64,000 nt of DNA. Origin: Rhynchopus euleeides. Taxonomy: Eukaryota > Euglenozoa > Diplonemea > Diplonemida > Diplonemidae. The DNA is taken from assembly GCA_963210315.1 (NCBI GenBank), contig OY723278.1, positions 930,001-994,000 on the forward strand, in the 5' to 3' direction. Shown here piece after piece: positions 48,492 to 60,397 of the stretch (the stretch's first letter is position 1; the number at the start of each line of letters is the position of its first letter). Position numbers and translations under genes: made by a program. The notes under the pieces are model-generated. The model was given only the letters and a program-made list of their open reading frames with translations, was not told the DNA's origin and ran no database searches.

Positions 48492-51362
48492 TCACATAGG
48501 CGGCGGCGGAGGAGGGGGTGGGGGTGGTGGTGCACCACCGCCGGGCGGCGGAGGCGGAGGAGGGGGGGGTGCGCCACCGCCACCCGCAGGCGGTGCCGCA
48601 GGGGGTGCAGGCGGCGCAGGGGGAGCAGGAGGCGCTGCTGGAGCCTTCGGAGCTGCCGGTGGTGGTGGTGGCGGCGGAGGTGCAGCCTTTGGCGCAGGAG
48701 CAGGGGGTGCCGGTGCAGCAGGCGGTGGAGGCGCAGCCGCTGCAGGCGGAGGCGGTGCCACAGCAGGTGGCTTTGTCAACGGGGGGCCGCCGGAGGGCGG
48801 CGGCGGCGGCTTCGGGGTATCGCCCCCTGCCTCGCCCCCCGCATCGGGGTTGTCAGACTTCGACGCCGCGATCTGCGCCGCATCGGGCAGCGTGTTCTTC
48901 TCCACCGTCTTCACCTTCTTCAGCTGCAGGGAGAGGGGGGGGGGGTGGAGGATGTTGTGGGTATTGTGTGAATGTGGCGGTCGTATCAGGACAGATCACA
49001 GCCCCCCCACCCCCCCACCCCCACACTCGCCGAGTGAAAAACTGGCAGTGGGCTGTGTAGCCCTGCACCACTTCGGCCTGCCAACCCTTCAGACAGCACC
49101 GCAACACAGCAACACGACACACACACACCCCCCCCCTCTTTCTCTTTGCCATACCTTGAACCCCCCTTGAATCTCACGCATCAGCTGGTCCGGATCGAAG
49201 GCAGGTGCCTTCTTCTTCACCACAGGCTTCTTCACACCGGGCGCCTTGGGCGGCCCGGGCGGCGGCGGGGGTGCCTTGGGCGCACCCCCTGCGACCGGCG
49301 GGGGCGGGGGAACCTTCGGGGACGTCACCGACGGGGGGTGCGACGGGGGCGGCGGCGGTGCCCCTCTGGGCGTCAGAGCCGCCGGCGGGTGCGCCGGCGG
49401 GGGCGGGATGGTGAGTGAGGGCGGCGTCTTCGTCGGATTCGCCACAACGCTGCTGGGGGGCGACAGGAAGGCGCTCCCTCTGGACGGGCCGGTCGGGATG
49501 GTGTGCGATATGTTGAACACACTCGCGCTGGTCTCAAAGGACGCCCCCTTCCTCCCCCCCTCCATATCCCACGACGACTTGCTGATCTCCAGCAGATCCT
49601 TATGCGAGGGCGACGGCACCAGAAAATCACGGCTGCTCCTCCGCACCAACGCATCCACCGCCGGAGGCACCACATACACGGCTGAGGGGCCCAACTCTGC
49701 AGGGGGCTCTCTGCTCCTCGGGGACTTGATTGCCTGCTGCGATCTCACGATGTTCTTCGCCTTTGCAGGTGCCTTCAGCACTGCTATTGCACGGGAGACA
49801 ATCCGTCTGTCGGCTGTCATAGGGCGTTTCTCCTTTCGCAGATCACCCCCTATAGCACGCTTCTGGGTGTCGCCGAAGACACGATCCCACTCCGTCTCCA
49901 CTTCCTCATAGGTCTTCGCACCAACATGCAGCGACTGCGGCTGCCTGTCTGTGAAATACCCACGCGTTGTCGACATCATATCAACAGCACTCCTCTGGCA
50001 CATGGAGCGCACCCCCGCGGTGGTCCGGCTCCGCGACTCAGCAGCAGACAAGCCATGCTTGGGCAGCCGCTTCGACGAGAGCTTGGAGGGGGTCCCCTGC
50101 CTGTACAGCGCCGCCCCGCCACCGCCGCTGCCGTGGCGCTGCCCCCCGATCCCCTCTGCGCCGCCGGGGCTCTGGAGGCTGCTGTGCCCGCCCCCCCTCA
50201 CTGCCTCTCGCTCCAAATCGAGGCGGCGCGCGATCAGCTTCCCGGCCTCCCTCGCCTGACCCCCACCCAGCACCACCGGGGAGGCCATCCCCTTGCTGGA
50301 GGGGTCGAGGCTGACAATCAGCTGCTCGTCGTGAATCGCGATCCCGCTGATCGCATCCGCCTCGACGCTGCCCACGATCTGACCCTCATAGCTGCTGACT
50401 ACGGTGAACCCCCCCGACACCGCGACATACAACGTCACGCTCTGGCTCCGGGTGTGCGACAGCATCATCAGGCTGAACGAGCTGATATTCCCCTCCACAG
50501 GAGGGGGGAGCGCTGCGGAAGGTGACCCCTCTGCAGCCCTTCCACCTCGCCTCCGCGGCGAGGGACTTCCCCTTGCGCCCCCCCCAGTGGGGGAGCGGGA
50601 GCGGGAATGGGATCGAGACGGGGAGCGGCGCGCAGCGCCGCCTGAGGAGGCGTGCAGCCTGCGGCGGAGCTTCTCCCCCCGCACCCCCTCCCCCGCGGCC
50701 CGCAGGGACAGCCGCCCGATGGCGGAGTCCTTCCGCGACACCTGCTGCTGCAGGTGCGACACCATCGCCTCTGCGGACTGGAGCCGCTGCTTCACCTCCT
50801 CGATACTCTCCGAGTCCCGCGTGTCGGGGGCTCCGCCACGCCCACCACCACCCCTGTGGCTACCCCTGCCACCCCACGGGCTCCCCTCCACCCCGTACGG
50901 AGTGGGTGCGGCAGACTGCGGTGACATGGGTGGTGCCGGAGGCACCCCCCTGCCTTGCAGCGATGTGCGCTTCACCCCACGACTCTCCGGTGCTGCTGGT
51001 GGCGGCGAGTGAGAAAGACTCTGCTGGGGGTGGTGGTGGTGGTGGTGGTGGTGGTACTGCGGAGGACTGTGAGACGGAGGTGGAGGAGGAGGAGGTGGTG
51101 AACCAGGCCCCATGCCTGCTGCCCCTCCGGAGGGGCTAGGCATGGATCCCGGGAGCGGCGGCGGCGGCGGCGGATGCCCATGGGGTGGTGGTTGGTGCGG
51201 TGGGCCGGCCTGCAGCGGCGGTGGTCCCATGGGAGGTGGGTGCTGCTGCTGCTGCTGGTGCCCCTCCGGCAGGAAGGCCCAGTTGTATTCGCCTGCGGAG
51301 CACAGCACCCAGCGCCACTCCCCGCCGGTGGGGGGGGCGGGTGGGGGGTGCATGCGGGACAT
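48492..51362 (-). CDS. WH2-domain, polyproline-rich actin-binding protein (two exons)
   Basis: Exon 51362-49155 (736 codons) joins exon 48923-48492 (143 codons plus stop) across a 231-bp intron (48924-49154). The donor is AAG|GTATGG and the acceptor CTGCAG|CTG. Splicing completes a textbook WH2 actin-monomer-binding motif, QLMREIQGGFK|LKKV, which neither exon has alone. The first exon has a Pro/Gln/His-rich N-terminus, a coiled-coil-like segment (SIEEVKQRLQSAEAMVSHLQ), an RS-rich stretch, a globular beta-like part (VTLYVAVSGGFTVVSSYEGQ) and polyproline before the WH2. The second exon is almost pure polyproline, profilin- or SH3-type ligand sequence. The layout recalls WASP/WIP/VASP-like regulators, but no EVH1, CRIB or VCA acidic tail is seen. 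The 5' start is uncertain: ATG 51362 is the first in a plausible context, and the ORF at 51689-52258 may be an upstream exon. Confidence 0.75.
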
Positions 51363-51485
51363 GGGGAGGCGGGGCAACCCGCCGCGCCAAAATATCCCCC
51401 CCCCCCCCTCCCCCGACAACCGCCCCGCCCTCTGGCCCACTCGCCTGCAGTGTGGTGGGTGTGAGGCATGGCGGAGGGGGGGGGG

Positions 51486-51510
51486 GGTGTGTGTGTGTGT
51501 GTGTGTGTGG
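51486..51510. repeat. (GT)n microsatellite
   Basis: A GT dinucleotide tract follows a G run, upstream of the WH2 gene coding region. Confidence 0.85.
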
Positions 51511-51688
51511 TGTGCCAACACAACTCATCGCCAAGAGAGAGCGGGGGAAAAATAGGGCATTGTTTTGCTGCAGGTGTTGTGTGCAGATCTTACAGAAAAT
51601 CCACAAAAAAATCGGTGTTTTCCAAACGCTGAGGGGGACAGGGAGTCGTATCTTGTTTTGCGCTGGGATGCTTCTTTGTGCAATGCGA

Positions 51689-52258
51689 TCATACGGCGGA
51701 CCAGCCACTGGAAAGCAGCTGTGCCGCCCTCCTCTTCAGAGCAGACACAGTCACCGCATCACACTCGCCTGCAAGCCTCCGCCGCTCATCCCACTCCAAC
51801 TCCTGAGCTGCCACCCGGCTGGACTGCTCCTCGGCTATCGCAGACGCAATCTCACGCGGATCTATCATGGGCTGCACGTCACACAGAGCGGCTGAATCAC
51901 TTTGCGCCACCACAGACATGGCACCACGGGCCCGAGCACGCTGCGCTATTCCCCATGCCTGGGACTGGAGCTCCACAAGGTCCACAAGGTCTGGGTGCCC
52001 AGCGGGGAGGCAGCCGTTGGGCAGGGGGGCGATCTCAAAAGCCGCTTCCCTGCAGGCATCGGCGCAGTCAGACAGGAGGGCCTCGGAGAAGAGCGGGTCG
52101 GCGGCCCTGTCTGCAGCGCAGGGCCTGGCAGAGAGGAGGAGGCTGATGTCCTGCAGGAGGCGGTCTTCCTCGCTCATGCCGGCACAGCTCTGTGAGATGG
52201 CGCAGGGGTCATCGAGCTTGAAGCAGAGGCAGGTGGCATCGCAGACGCCACTTGCCAT
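51689..52258 (-). CDS. hypothetical alpha-helical protein or upstream exon
   Basis: 189 codons from an ATG at 52258 (MASGVCDATCLCFKLDD). It is Ala/Asp/Glu-rich and predicted mostly helical, with several Cys in the first 70 residues. The end reads SSGWSAV then stop, and GTATGA at that point could be a splice donor, so the ORF may be the first coding exon of the WH2/polyproline gene 330 bp downstream. The reading phase of the best downstream acceptor does not match that donor, so they are listed separately. No domain recognised. Confidence 0.45.
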   Translation of the reverse strand: MASGVCDATCLCFKLDDPCAISQSCAGMSEEDRLLQDISLLLSARPCAADRAADPLFSEALLSDCADACREAAFEIAPLPNGCLPAGHPDLVDLVELQSQAWGIAQRARARGAMSVVAQSDSAALCDVQPMIDPREIASAIAEEQSSRVAAQELEWDERRRLAGECDAVTVSALKRRAAQLLSSGWSAV

Positions 52259-52534
52259 GCCCGGTGTGAGGAGGGAGGGCGTGTGGGTGGTGGTGTCGCC
52301 CTGCGGTGAACCTTAGGAGTTAGGGTGGACGACTCGCCCAACTTTTCAGCTAAGCTACTGTGACAAAAAATATTGGCTTCAAAAAAAGAAATTCCTGGGT
52401 TTCTCGGCCACTTTTGAGGTAATTGCGCGACAGTCCTGAAGTTGGGAACCCCAAATGTGGAAAAGCAACACCGAAAACTCGATTTTCGGGCCCCACACTG
52501 TAGACACAATGTGAATTTTCGGGGGTACCTGGGA

Positions 52535-52815
52535 CCCCCCGTGTTTAAGTCCCCCCCCTGGAGGCGACTTTCGGCCAGGGGGGGGCTTAAACACGGGGGT
52601 GGCACGGTGGAGACCAAGAAGACCTCTTCCGCTTCCGTCGTATGGGGGTGATTCCGGTCCGGATGGACTTTTGGCACCCCACTTTTCGACTCTGACAGCA
52701 CCTGGAGGGCACCAGGTGGCCTAGCGGCCACCTGATGACCCTCCAGACCAGCCCACTCCCGTGTTTAGGTCCACCTGTGCTTAAGTCCCCCCTGGGGGGA
52801 CTTTTACACGGGTGG
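52535..52815. repeat. inverted-repeat cluster around GTGTTTAAGTCCCCCC
   Basis: At 52535-52605 CCCCCGTGTTTAAGTCCCCC is inverted as GGGGGGGCTTAAACACGGGGG. A related block lies at 52758-52815 (GTGTTTAGGTCC, CTTAAGTCCCCCC, GGGGGGACTTTTACACGGG). Probably foldback element remains. Nothing coding is visible in 52259-53100. Confidence 0.55.
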
Positions 52816-53102
52816 TCCCAGGTACGAGCAGTGATCTCGTGCCAGGGCTGGCATGGCCCGACCTCAACATTTTCCCATCACATGTTGTGGAGAGGCCAGA
52901 CTATCTTCAGTAGACTTTGGGTTTTTGAGTTCGGCCGGGTGAAAATGCGGCGCAGCGTGCGAAAATCCAACGCCACCATGAGAGGCAGGTGGATGAAGCT
53001 TGATGACTCAGTCGCGCCGAATCGTACCCAAGTGAAGGACTATCCCCTGGAATGCGACACAGCACCAACCGGTGTGAGACGTGCCTTCAAAATCCTGAAG
53101 GA

Positions 53103-56100
53103 TGTTCACCGACCAATAAAGCGACCAGATGGCGGTCCCAAATTTGGGACCGACCCATAAAGCGACCAGATGGTGGTCTCAAATTTGGGACCGACCGATA
53201 AAGCGACCAGATGGTGGTCCCAAAATTGGGACCGACCGAAAAATTGACCAGAGGGCGGTCCCAAATATGGGACCGACCAATAAAGCGACCAGATGGCGGT
53301 CCCAAATTTGGGACCGACCGAGAAAGCGACCAGATGGTGGTCCCACAATTGGGACCGACCCATAAAGCGACCAGATGGCGGTCCCAAATTTGGGACCGAC
53401 CGAAAAATTGACCAGATGGCGGTCCCAAATTTGGGACCGACCGAAAAATTGACCAGATGGCGGTCCCAAATTTGGGACCGAGCCATAAAGCGACCAGATG
53501 GTGGTCCCAAATTTGAGACCGACCGAGAAAGCGACCAGATGGTGGTCCCACAATTGGGACCGACCCATAAAGCGACCATATGGCGGTCCCAAAATTGGGA
53601 CCGACCGAGAAAGCGACCAGATGGCGGTCCCAAATTTGGGACCGACCGAGAAAGCGACCAGATGGTGGTCCCAAATTTGGGACCGACCAATAAAGCGACC
53701 AGATGGCGGTCCCAAATTTGGGACCGACCGAGAAAGCGACCAGATGGTGGTCCCAAATTTGGGACCACCATCTGGTCGCTTTGTTGGTCGGTCCCAAATT
53801 TGGGACCGCCATCTGGTCGCTTTATTGGTCGGTCCCAAATTTGGGACCGCCATCTGGTCAATTTTTCGGTCGGTCCCAAATTTGGGACCGCCATCTGGTC
53901 GCTTTATGGGTCTGTCCCAAATTTGGGACCACCATCTGGTCGCTTTATTGGTCGGTCCCAAATTTGGGACCACCATCTGGTCGCTTTCTCGGTCGGTCCC
54001 AAATTTGGGACCACCATCTGGTCGCTTTCTCGGTCGGTCCCAAATTTGGGACCGCCATCTGGTCGCTTTATGGGTCTGTCCCAAATTTGGGACCACCATC
54101 TGGTCGCTTTCTCGGTCGGTCCCAAATTTGGGACCGCCATCTGGTCGCTTTATGGGTCTGTCCCAAATTTGGGACCACCATCTGGTCGCTTTATTGGTCG
54201 GTCCCAAATTTGGGACCACCATCTGGTCGCTTTCTCGGTCGGTCCCAAATTTGGGACCGCCATCTGGTCGCTTTATGGGTCTGTCCCAAATTTGGGACCA
54301 CCATCTGGTCGCTTTCTCGGTCGGTCCCAAATTTGGGACCGCCATCTGGTCGCTTTATTGGTCGGTCCCAAATTTGGGACCGCCATCTGGTCAATTTTTC
54401 GGTCGGTCCCAAATTTGGGACCGCCATCTGGTCGCTTTATGGGTCGGTCCCAAATTTGGGACCACCATCTGGTTGCTTTATTGGTCGGCCCCAAATTTGG
54501 GACCACCATCTGGTCGCTTTCTCGGTCGGTCCCAAATTTGGGACCGCCATCTGGTCAATTTTTCGGTCGGTCCCAAATTTGGGACCACCATCTGGTCGCT
54601 TTATGGGTCGGTCCCAAATTTGGGACCGCCATCTGGTCAATTTTTCGGTCGGTCCCAAATTTGGGACCACCATCTGGTCGCTTTATGGGTCGGTCCCAAA
54701 TTTGGGACCGCCATCTGGTCGCTTTCTCGGTCGGTCCCAAATTTGGGACCACCATCTGGTCGCTTTCTCGGTCGGTCCCAAATTTGGGACCACCATCTGG
54801 TCGCTTTGTTGGTCGGTCCCAAATTTGGGACCGCCATCTGGTCGCTTTATGGGTCGGTCCCAAAATTGGGACCACCATCTGGTCGCTTTACGGGTCGGTC
54901 CCAAATTTGGGACCGCCATCTGGCCAATTTTTCGGTCGGTCCCAAATTTGGGACCACCATCTGGTCGCTTTGTTGGTCGGTCCCAAATTTGGGACCGCCA
55001 TCTGGTCGCTTTATGGGTCGGTCCCAAAATTGGGACCACCATCTGGTCGCTTTACGGGTCGGTCCCAAATTTGGGACCGCCATCTGGTCGCTTTGTTGGT
55101 TGGTCCCAAATTTGGGACCACCATCTGGTCGCTTTCTCGGTCGGTCCCAAATTTGGGACCGCCATCTGGTCGCTTTATGGGTCTGTCCCAAATTTGGGAC
55201 CACCATCTGGTCGCTTTCTCGGTCGGTCCCAAATTTGGGACCGCCATCTGGTCGCTTTATTGGTCGGTCCCAAATTTGGGACCGCCATCTGGTCAATTTT
55301 TCGGTCGGTCCCAAATTTGGGACCGCCATCTGGTCGCTTTATGGGTCGGTCCCAAATTTGGGACCACCATCTGGTTGCTTTATTGGTCGGTCCCAAATTT
55401 GGGACCACCATCTGGTCGCTTTCTCGGTCGGTCCCAAATTTGGGACCGCCATCTGGTCAATTTTTCGGTCGGTCCCAAATTTGGGACCACCATCTGGTCG
55501 CTTTATGGGTCGGTCCCAAATTTGGGACCGCCATCTGGTCAATTTTTCGGTCGGTCCCAAATTTGGGACCACCATCTGGTCGCTTTATGGGTCGGTCCCA
55601 AATTTGGGACCGCCATCTGGTCGCTTTCTCGGTCGGTCCCAAATTTGGGACCACCATCTGGTCGCTTTCTCGGTCGGTCCCAAATTTGGGACCACCATCT
55701 GGTCGCTTTGTTGGTCGGTCCCAAATTTGGGACCGCCATCTGGTCGCTTTATGGGTCGGTCCCAAAATTGGGACCACCATCTGGTCGCTTTACGGGTCGG
55801 TCCCAAATTTGGGACCGCCATCTGGCCAATTTTTCGGTCGGTCCCAAATTTGGGACCACCATCTGGTCGCTTTGTTGGTCGGTCCCAAATTTGGGACCGC
55901 CATCTGGTCGCTTTATGGGTCGGTCCCAAAATTGGGACCACCATCTGGTCGCTTTACGGGTCGGTCCCAAATTTGGGACCGCCATCTGGTCGCTTTGTTG
56001 GTTGGTCCCAAATTTGGGACCACCATCTGGTCGCTTTCTCGGTCGGTCCCAAATTTAGGACCGCCATCTGGTCGCTTTATGGGTCGGTCCCAAATTTGGG

Positions 56101-56570
56101 ACCGCCATCTGGTCGCTTTATTGGTCGGTCCCAAATTTGGGACCGCCATCTGGTCAATTTTTCGGTCGGTCCCAAATTTGGGACCGCCATCTGGTCGCTT
56201 TCTCGGTCGGTCCCAAATTTGGGACCACCATCTGGTCGCTTTCTCGGTCGGTCCCAAATTTGGGACCACCATCTGGTCGCTTTCTCGGTCGGTCCCAAAT
56301 TTGGGACCGCCATCTGGTCGCTTTGTTGGTCGGTCCCAAATTTGGGACCGCCATCTGGTCGCTTTATGGGTCGGTCCCAAATTTGGGACCGCCATCTGGT
56401 CCATTTTTCGGTCGGTCCCAAATTTGGGACTGCCATCTGGTCGCTTTGTTGGTCGGTCCCAAATTTGGGACCGCCATCTGGTCGCCTTGTTGGTCGGTCC
56501 CTAATTTGGGACCACCATCTGGTCCATTTTTCGGTGGGTCCCAAGTTTGGGATGAGGAACTCCGTGGGCA
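53103..56570. repeat. 41-bp satellite array with an internal inversion
   Basis: About 85 units of 41 bp, each with the palindrome GGTCCCAAATTTGGGACC and the spacer types CGCTTTATTGG, CGCTTTCTCGG, CGCTTTATGGG, CGCTTTGTTGG, CGCTTTACGGG or CAATTTTTCGG. Units run in one orientation from 53103 to about 53765 and in the other from there to 56570, meeting in a palindrome at about 53750-53780. Because 41 is not a multiple of 3 and no unit carries a stop in several frames, open frames of 900-1,077 codons arise in overlapping frames. These are artefacts of the satellite, not genes. Confidence 0.95.
54201..56004. repeat. 902-bp higher-order duplication within the satellite
   Basis: 54201-55102 and 55103-56004 are almost identical copies of 22 units. 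Rare unit variants recur exactly 902 bp apart: GGTTGCTTTA at 54471 and 55373, TGGCCAATTT at 54921 and 55823, TTGGTTGG at 55096 and 55998. A clear difference is GGCCCC against GGTCCC near 54489. A third partial copy may start at 56005. Confidence 0.9.
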
Positions 56571-57779
56571 CCATTGGTCGCCCTTCGGTCGCCACCTGTT
56601 CAGACCCCTTTTCAGGGGATTTGAGCCCCAGAGAGACCTCCTGGACCGGTTTTCTGGTGTTTTATGCTCTTCCCGACCCTGTCCTGGCCCACAATGTGGT
56701 CTGGAGCGAGGTTCTGCTGATTTCCGCCTGATGCGGACCCTCCTTTGGGGTCCTCCATTTATTTTGCGTCTGACCGTCGCCTTCCCCACCTAGTTCACGA
56801 GGGCAAGGTGAAAAACCGTTTTTTAACCCCAAAAATGGCATTTCCCGGGTGGCGACCTCTGGCGACCTCTGAAAAATGTGCCCAAAAAGTGATTTTTGGG
56901 ACCTTGCGGACCTCGAAAACACAAAGGGAAAAAAAAAAAATTGTCACACCCCCTCTTGGGGCGGTACGCCAGTCTATTAGGAGGGAGTTGCGTTACTTGG
57001 CTGTTGGTCTGCTCGAGAGAGGGGGTGGCCAGACGCTGCCACGGGTCTGTTCTTTTAGTTTCAAAAAAAAACACCCCCGCGTTGTTCTGCCGATAAAAAG
57101 GGCGGGTGGGAATGGGGCAGCAGTAGTGTCGGATAACCGAGGATCGCCCCTTGCAGGCAGTGCAGGGGGGGGCGGGTGGGGGGAGTGGGTGGGTGGGGGT
57201 GGGCCTGTCTGTTTATTTCATGCACGGTCATGGGTCTGCTGGCAAAACCCCAACTTTTCTGTTGTATTTTTTTTGTGTTATGTTATGAACTTCGCAATTG
57301 CGTGCGCCTTGACCACCTCCACCACCCCCACCCCCCACCCGATCAAAGGTCTGCATGTGTGTGCACCTCGCGGGTGCGTGTGCGGGATGGGGTGGGGCAC
57401 AGAGATGGCGTACTGCGCCTGCATTCAACCCACCCCCCACGCACCCCACCACCACCACCAGCAGCAGCAGCAGCCTCTCTCCTTACCCCCCCCCCCAACC
57501 CCCACTGTGCCCCGAGTTTCTTTCTTGTGTGTGTTGTTAAATTAGGCATTCTGCTGGGTGTGGATTGGCGGGGGGTGGGAGGGTGGGGGGTAGGGCCCCG
57601 GATGTCCATATAAAAAACTGTAATTTTTTTGAAATATCCAGGTCTGGAGGTCAACAGCGCAAAACCACCCCCAAACCCACCCCAGATATGAATTTCCGGA
57701 GGTTTTTACCCACTTTTGGGCCCACCAACACCCATTTTTGGCCAGTTTTTGGCTTTTTTTGGCTTTTCTGGGGTGAGTC
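56571..57779. other. spacer right of the satellite
   Basis: Contains GGTGGCGACCTCTGGCGACCTC duplications, an A-run and CAC/CAG triplet tracts at about 57450-57475. Frames here are long only because of low complexity. No gene supported. Confidence 0.45.
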
Positions 57780-58614
57780 CTGTGCAGGGTGGTTGCGGGG
57801 TCATTTTTGGGTAAAAATATGCATTTAACGCACCTCTGCTGGTCCTAGAGGCCCTGGATGGTCTACAATGTGCCCCAGGGATGCCTAGGGTACGTTTTTC
57901 ACCCGAAACCCACCCAAAATGGGGTATAGTTGCCCAATTTTTGACATTTTTTCATGAAATTGGACCTACAACATCGTTGCAGGGTCCTTTTCCTTGGGTA
58001 AAATTACGCGTTTTCACGTGCTTCTACTGGTCGTAGAGGCCCTGGATGGTATACAATGTACCCCAGGGATGCCTAGGGTACGTTTTTCACCCGAAAAGCA
58101 CCCGAAATGGGGTCTAGTTGCCCCATTTTTGACATTTTTTCATGAAATTGGGACTTTTACCCCACATGGGCGAATCTCCCATTGTCCACAATTTTTTCAA
58201 AAAATTGGACGGAATTTAGGCAATTCGGTGTCGAAAACCTGTTCCAACAGGCCCGTACACCCCTTTTCGGGCATACCCAGTGGTTTCTGGGTGGTTATAC
58301 ACGGTGGACTCCAGCGGCCCTAGCGGGAGTCTGGGAGCGGGAGTCTGAGCGGGTGTCAAAGACTCCCGCTAGCGGGAGTCCAGACTCCCGCTAGGGGGAG
58401 TCTGACTCCCCCTAGCGGGAGTCTTTTCACCTATTTTCATCCATTTTTCCCATGATATAGTTACAGTCTACTGGCGTGGGGGGTAAAATCATGGTGGAAG
58501 AGGGATGGGGAGGGGCTTGTTTTGCTTCTGTCAGTTTCCCCGGACTCTGGACTACCTACCTATCCTCCTGGTAGCGGCTGCACCTGCGGAGGTGAGCGGT
58601 TAGAATTTGAGGTG

Positions 58615-59751
58615 TCAAAGTGCGGCCATCGCCTGTCGTAGTTGTGTTACACCTTGGGCAAGACAAGCCATCCTGCAGGCCTCATCTTCTTCGTCAGAAC
58701 TGTCATCCCCCTCCTGCTGTGCGCGTTGGTCAAGCGTGCTCAAAGTCGCCTCGGATGACACGAATGGTGTGAAAGTCGCCCCCAGCGGGATTGGCATTTT
58801 GCACAAGCAGAGCGATAATTTGCGGTGTCCTTCGGGGAACCGGGACAGGAAGTAGGGCGCGCTGATGGGTTCAACGAAGTCCTGTGTGTTGCAGTGCACA
58901 AACCCCTTCTGCAGCTGTGTCAACTGTGTGCAAAGAACATACACAGCCAATCTATGAGCGTGTCGGGTGTGCAGACACGGACACAGAATGACTTCTCTAT
59001 ACCCGAGGATCCCGTCCTGCGACAGGTGCGCAACCTTCCAAGGCATGCCCGATGCGCGCCGCTTCTCTTCTGCCATCGCAAGATCTCTCTCGTAAGTTGC
59101 GGAGCTGGCGATTGTAACGGCATCTTTCTTGCGATGTCCGTTCTCTGCTTCTTCAAATTCGTCGTTGTTCTGCAGAGGCACTGCATCTTCTGGAGCCCAC
59201 CAATGATGGAGACTGTGTACGTAGGCATTGCGCGTTGATCCCTTTTCGGCATGCTCCATCAACCAGTGAAATATATGCCCTGAGATCCGAGCACGCAAGA
59301 AGGGAATCCGGGCTGACTCATCCTTGCATCCCCAGAAGTGCCAGGGGATGTCTGCATACCGGAAATGCATGAGGTCTGCAAGGGAGACAAAGAGGTAGCG
59401 GAACAAGCCCTTGTAGGTGTGTCCTGTGACAGGCAAGCACGACCTTCCGGAACTGAGCACCTGTCCCATTCTGCGACACATTCAGTGCAAGGTTTGTACA
59501 GGTCTTGTCGAATATTTTTTTGTTGTCTCATCCAGTACCCTGATCAGCCGCATGGCGAGCCCCTTGCAGTCATGGAGTGCTGGGGTGACGTAGCGGGCAT
59601 TGGGAAGCACACCTGCCAAGAGGGAGGGGTAGCCAGCCTCTTTTATCTCAGAGAGAGTCAGGTGCGGGTATCGATGCACCTGTTGATACCAGCGTTCTTC
59701 TGGGATGTCGCACAGTGAGCATCGGTGCCCTCGCCCCCCGCATCGCCTCAT
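58615..59751 (-). pseudogene. probable transposon protein, one in-frame stop
   Basis: A frame of 378 codons from ATG 59751, open except for a single TGA at 59482-59484 that is followed immediately by ATG. The N-terminal part has CxxC-like cysteines (HRCSLCDIP) and ARYVTPALHDCKGLAMRL, a HD-x-G-type segment reminiscent of RNase H-fold transposases. The second part has HWLMEHAEKGS, a Cys/His-rich middle and an acidic patch (EGDDSSDEEDEA) near the end. Given its place between the inverted arms it is probably the element's transposase or a piece of it. No exact family was recognised. The TGA may be a mutation or part of a small intron. Confidence 0.5.
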
Positions 59752-60016
59752 TGTTGCCCACTGCTGATCTATACTCCCGCTAGCGGGAGTTGGACTCCCC
59801 CTAGTTGAGACTCCCGAAAAGGGTTAAACCCGGTAGTGGTACCCTACCCCCGCTGGAGTCCACCGTGCAAGGCCGGATCAGCCCACGGGTGGGTTTGAGG
59901 AAGAAATCTGGGGGGGCAAATTTTGCTGCGACTTCCGGTTTCACCCGGCCGAACTCCAGCATCTATCCAGACCCACGGTGCCAAGCCGTTCGCCCGTGTC
60001 GCGATCATTCGCGGCT

Positions 60017-60397
60017 TCAGGCTGCCCCCGACGACACGTTTGTATCCTGCACCTTGCCATACTTCGCCTCCACCTTGTATATGACGGAGAGCGCCCTCCT
60101 TCCGCATCGTTGCGACTTCCCTGACAGCGAACTTATCCATGTCAGGGAAGACATGGCGATGATTGCGTTGGCCACCTGGGTGCTGTGCTTGTGGAGCTCC
60201 TTGCTCAACACCGTTGCTAGGAGCCTTCTAATGGATCCCAGTGTCAGCACACTGCCCCCTTTTTTAACAGGGAAGGCCGTGCAAAAATCATGCACAATGT
60301 TCGTCGCCTCCGCAGCCTCGGGACTCTCTGCGCTCTTCTTCTTCTTAATCGACTTTGCCGCCGGCTTCGCTGCCGGCTTCGTTGTCGTCTTCCCCAT
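60017..60397 (-). CDS. lysine-rich-tail, histone-fold-like ORF inside the transposon
   Basis: 126 codons from an ATG at 60397. The first 28 residues are a Lys/Ala/Pro tail (TKPAAKPAAKSIKKKKS) like those of H2B or H1. Residues about 46-80 (LTLGSIRRLLATVLSKELHK then HSTQVANAIIAM) resemble, in helix pattern and the LL-x-EL-x-KHS core, the C-terminal part of H2B. The remainder does not fit a histone. It may be a captured, truncated histone gene copy, a transposon-encoded DNA-binding protein, or chance. Weak evidence. Confidence 0.3.
   Translation of the reverse strand: MGKTTTKPAAKPAAKSIKKKKSAESPEAAEATNIVHDFCTAFPVKKGGSVLTLGSIRRLLATVLSKELHKHSTQVANAIIAMSSLTWISSLSGKSQRCGRRALSVIYKVEAKYGKVQDTNVSSGAA

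Noticed and set aside
53293..56731. Open frames of 921, 1,077 and 933 codons with 41-residue repeats
   Set aside because: They arise because the 41-bp satellite unit has no stop in several frames. Overlapping frames on both strands are equally open, so they are not evidence of a protein.
56745..57545. 266-codon plus-strand frame right of the satellite
   Set aside because: No ATG at its head, spans A-runs and CAC/CAG tracts, and the other strand is also open.
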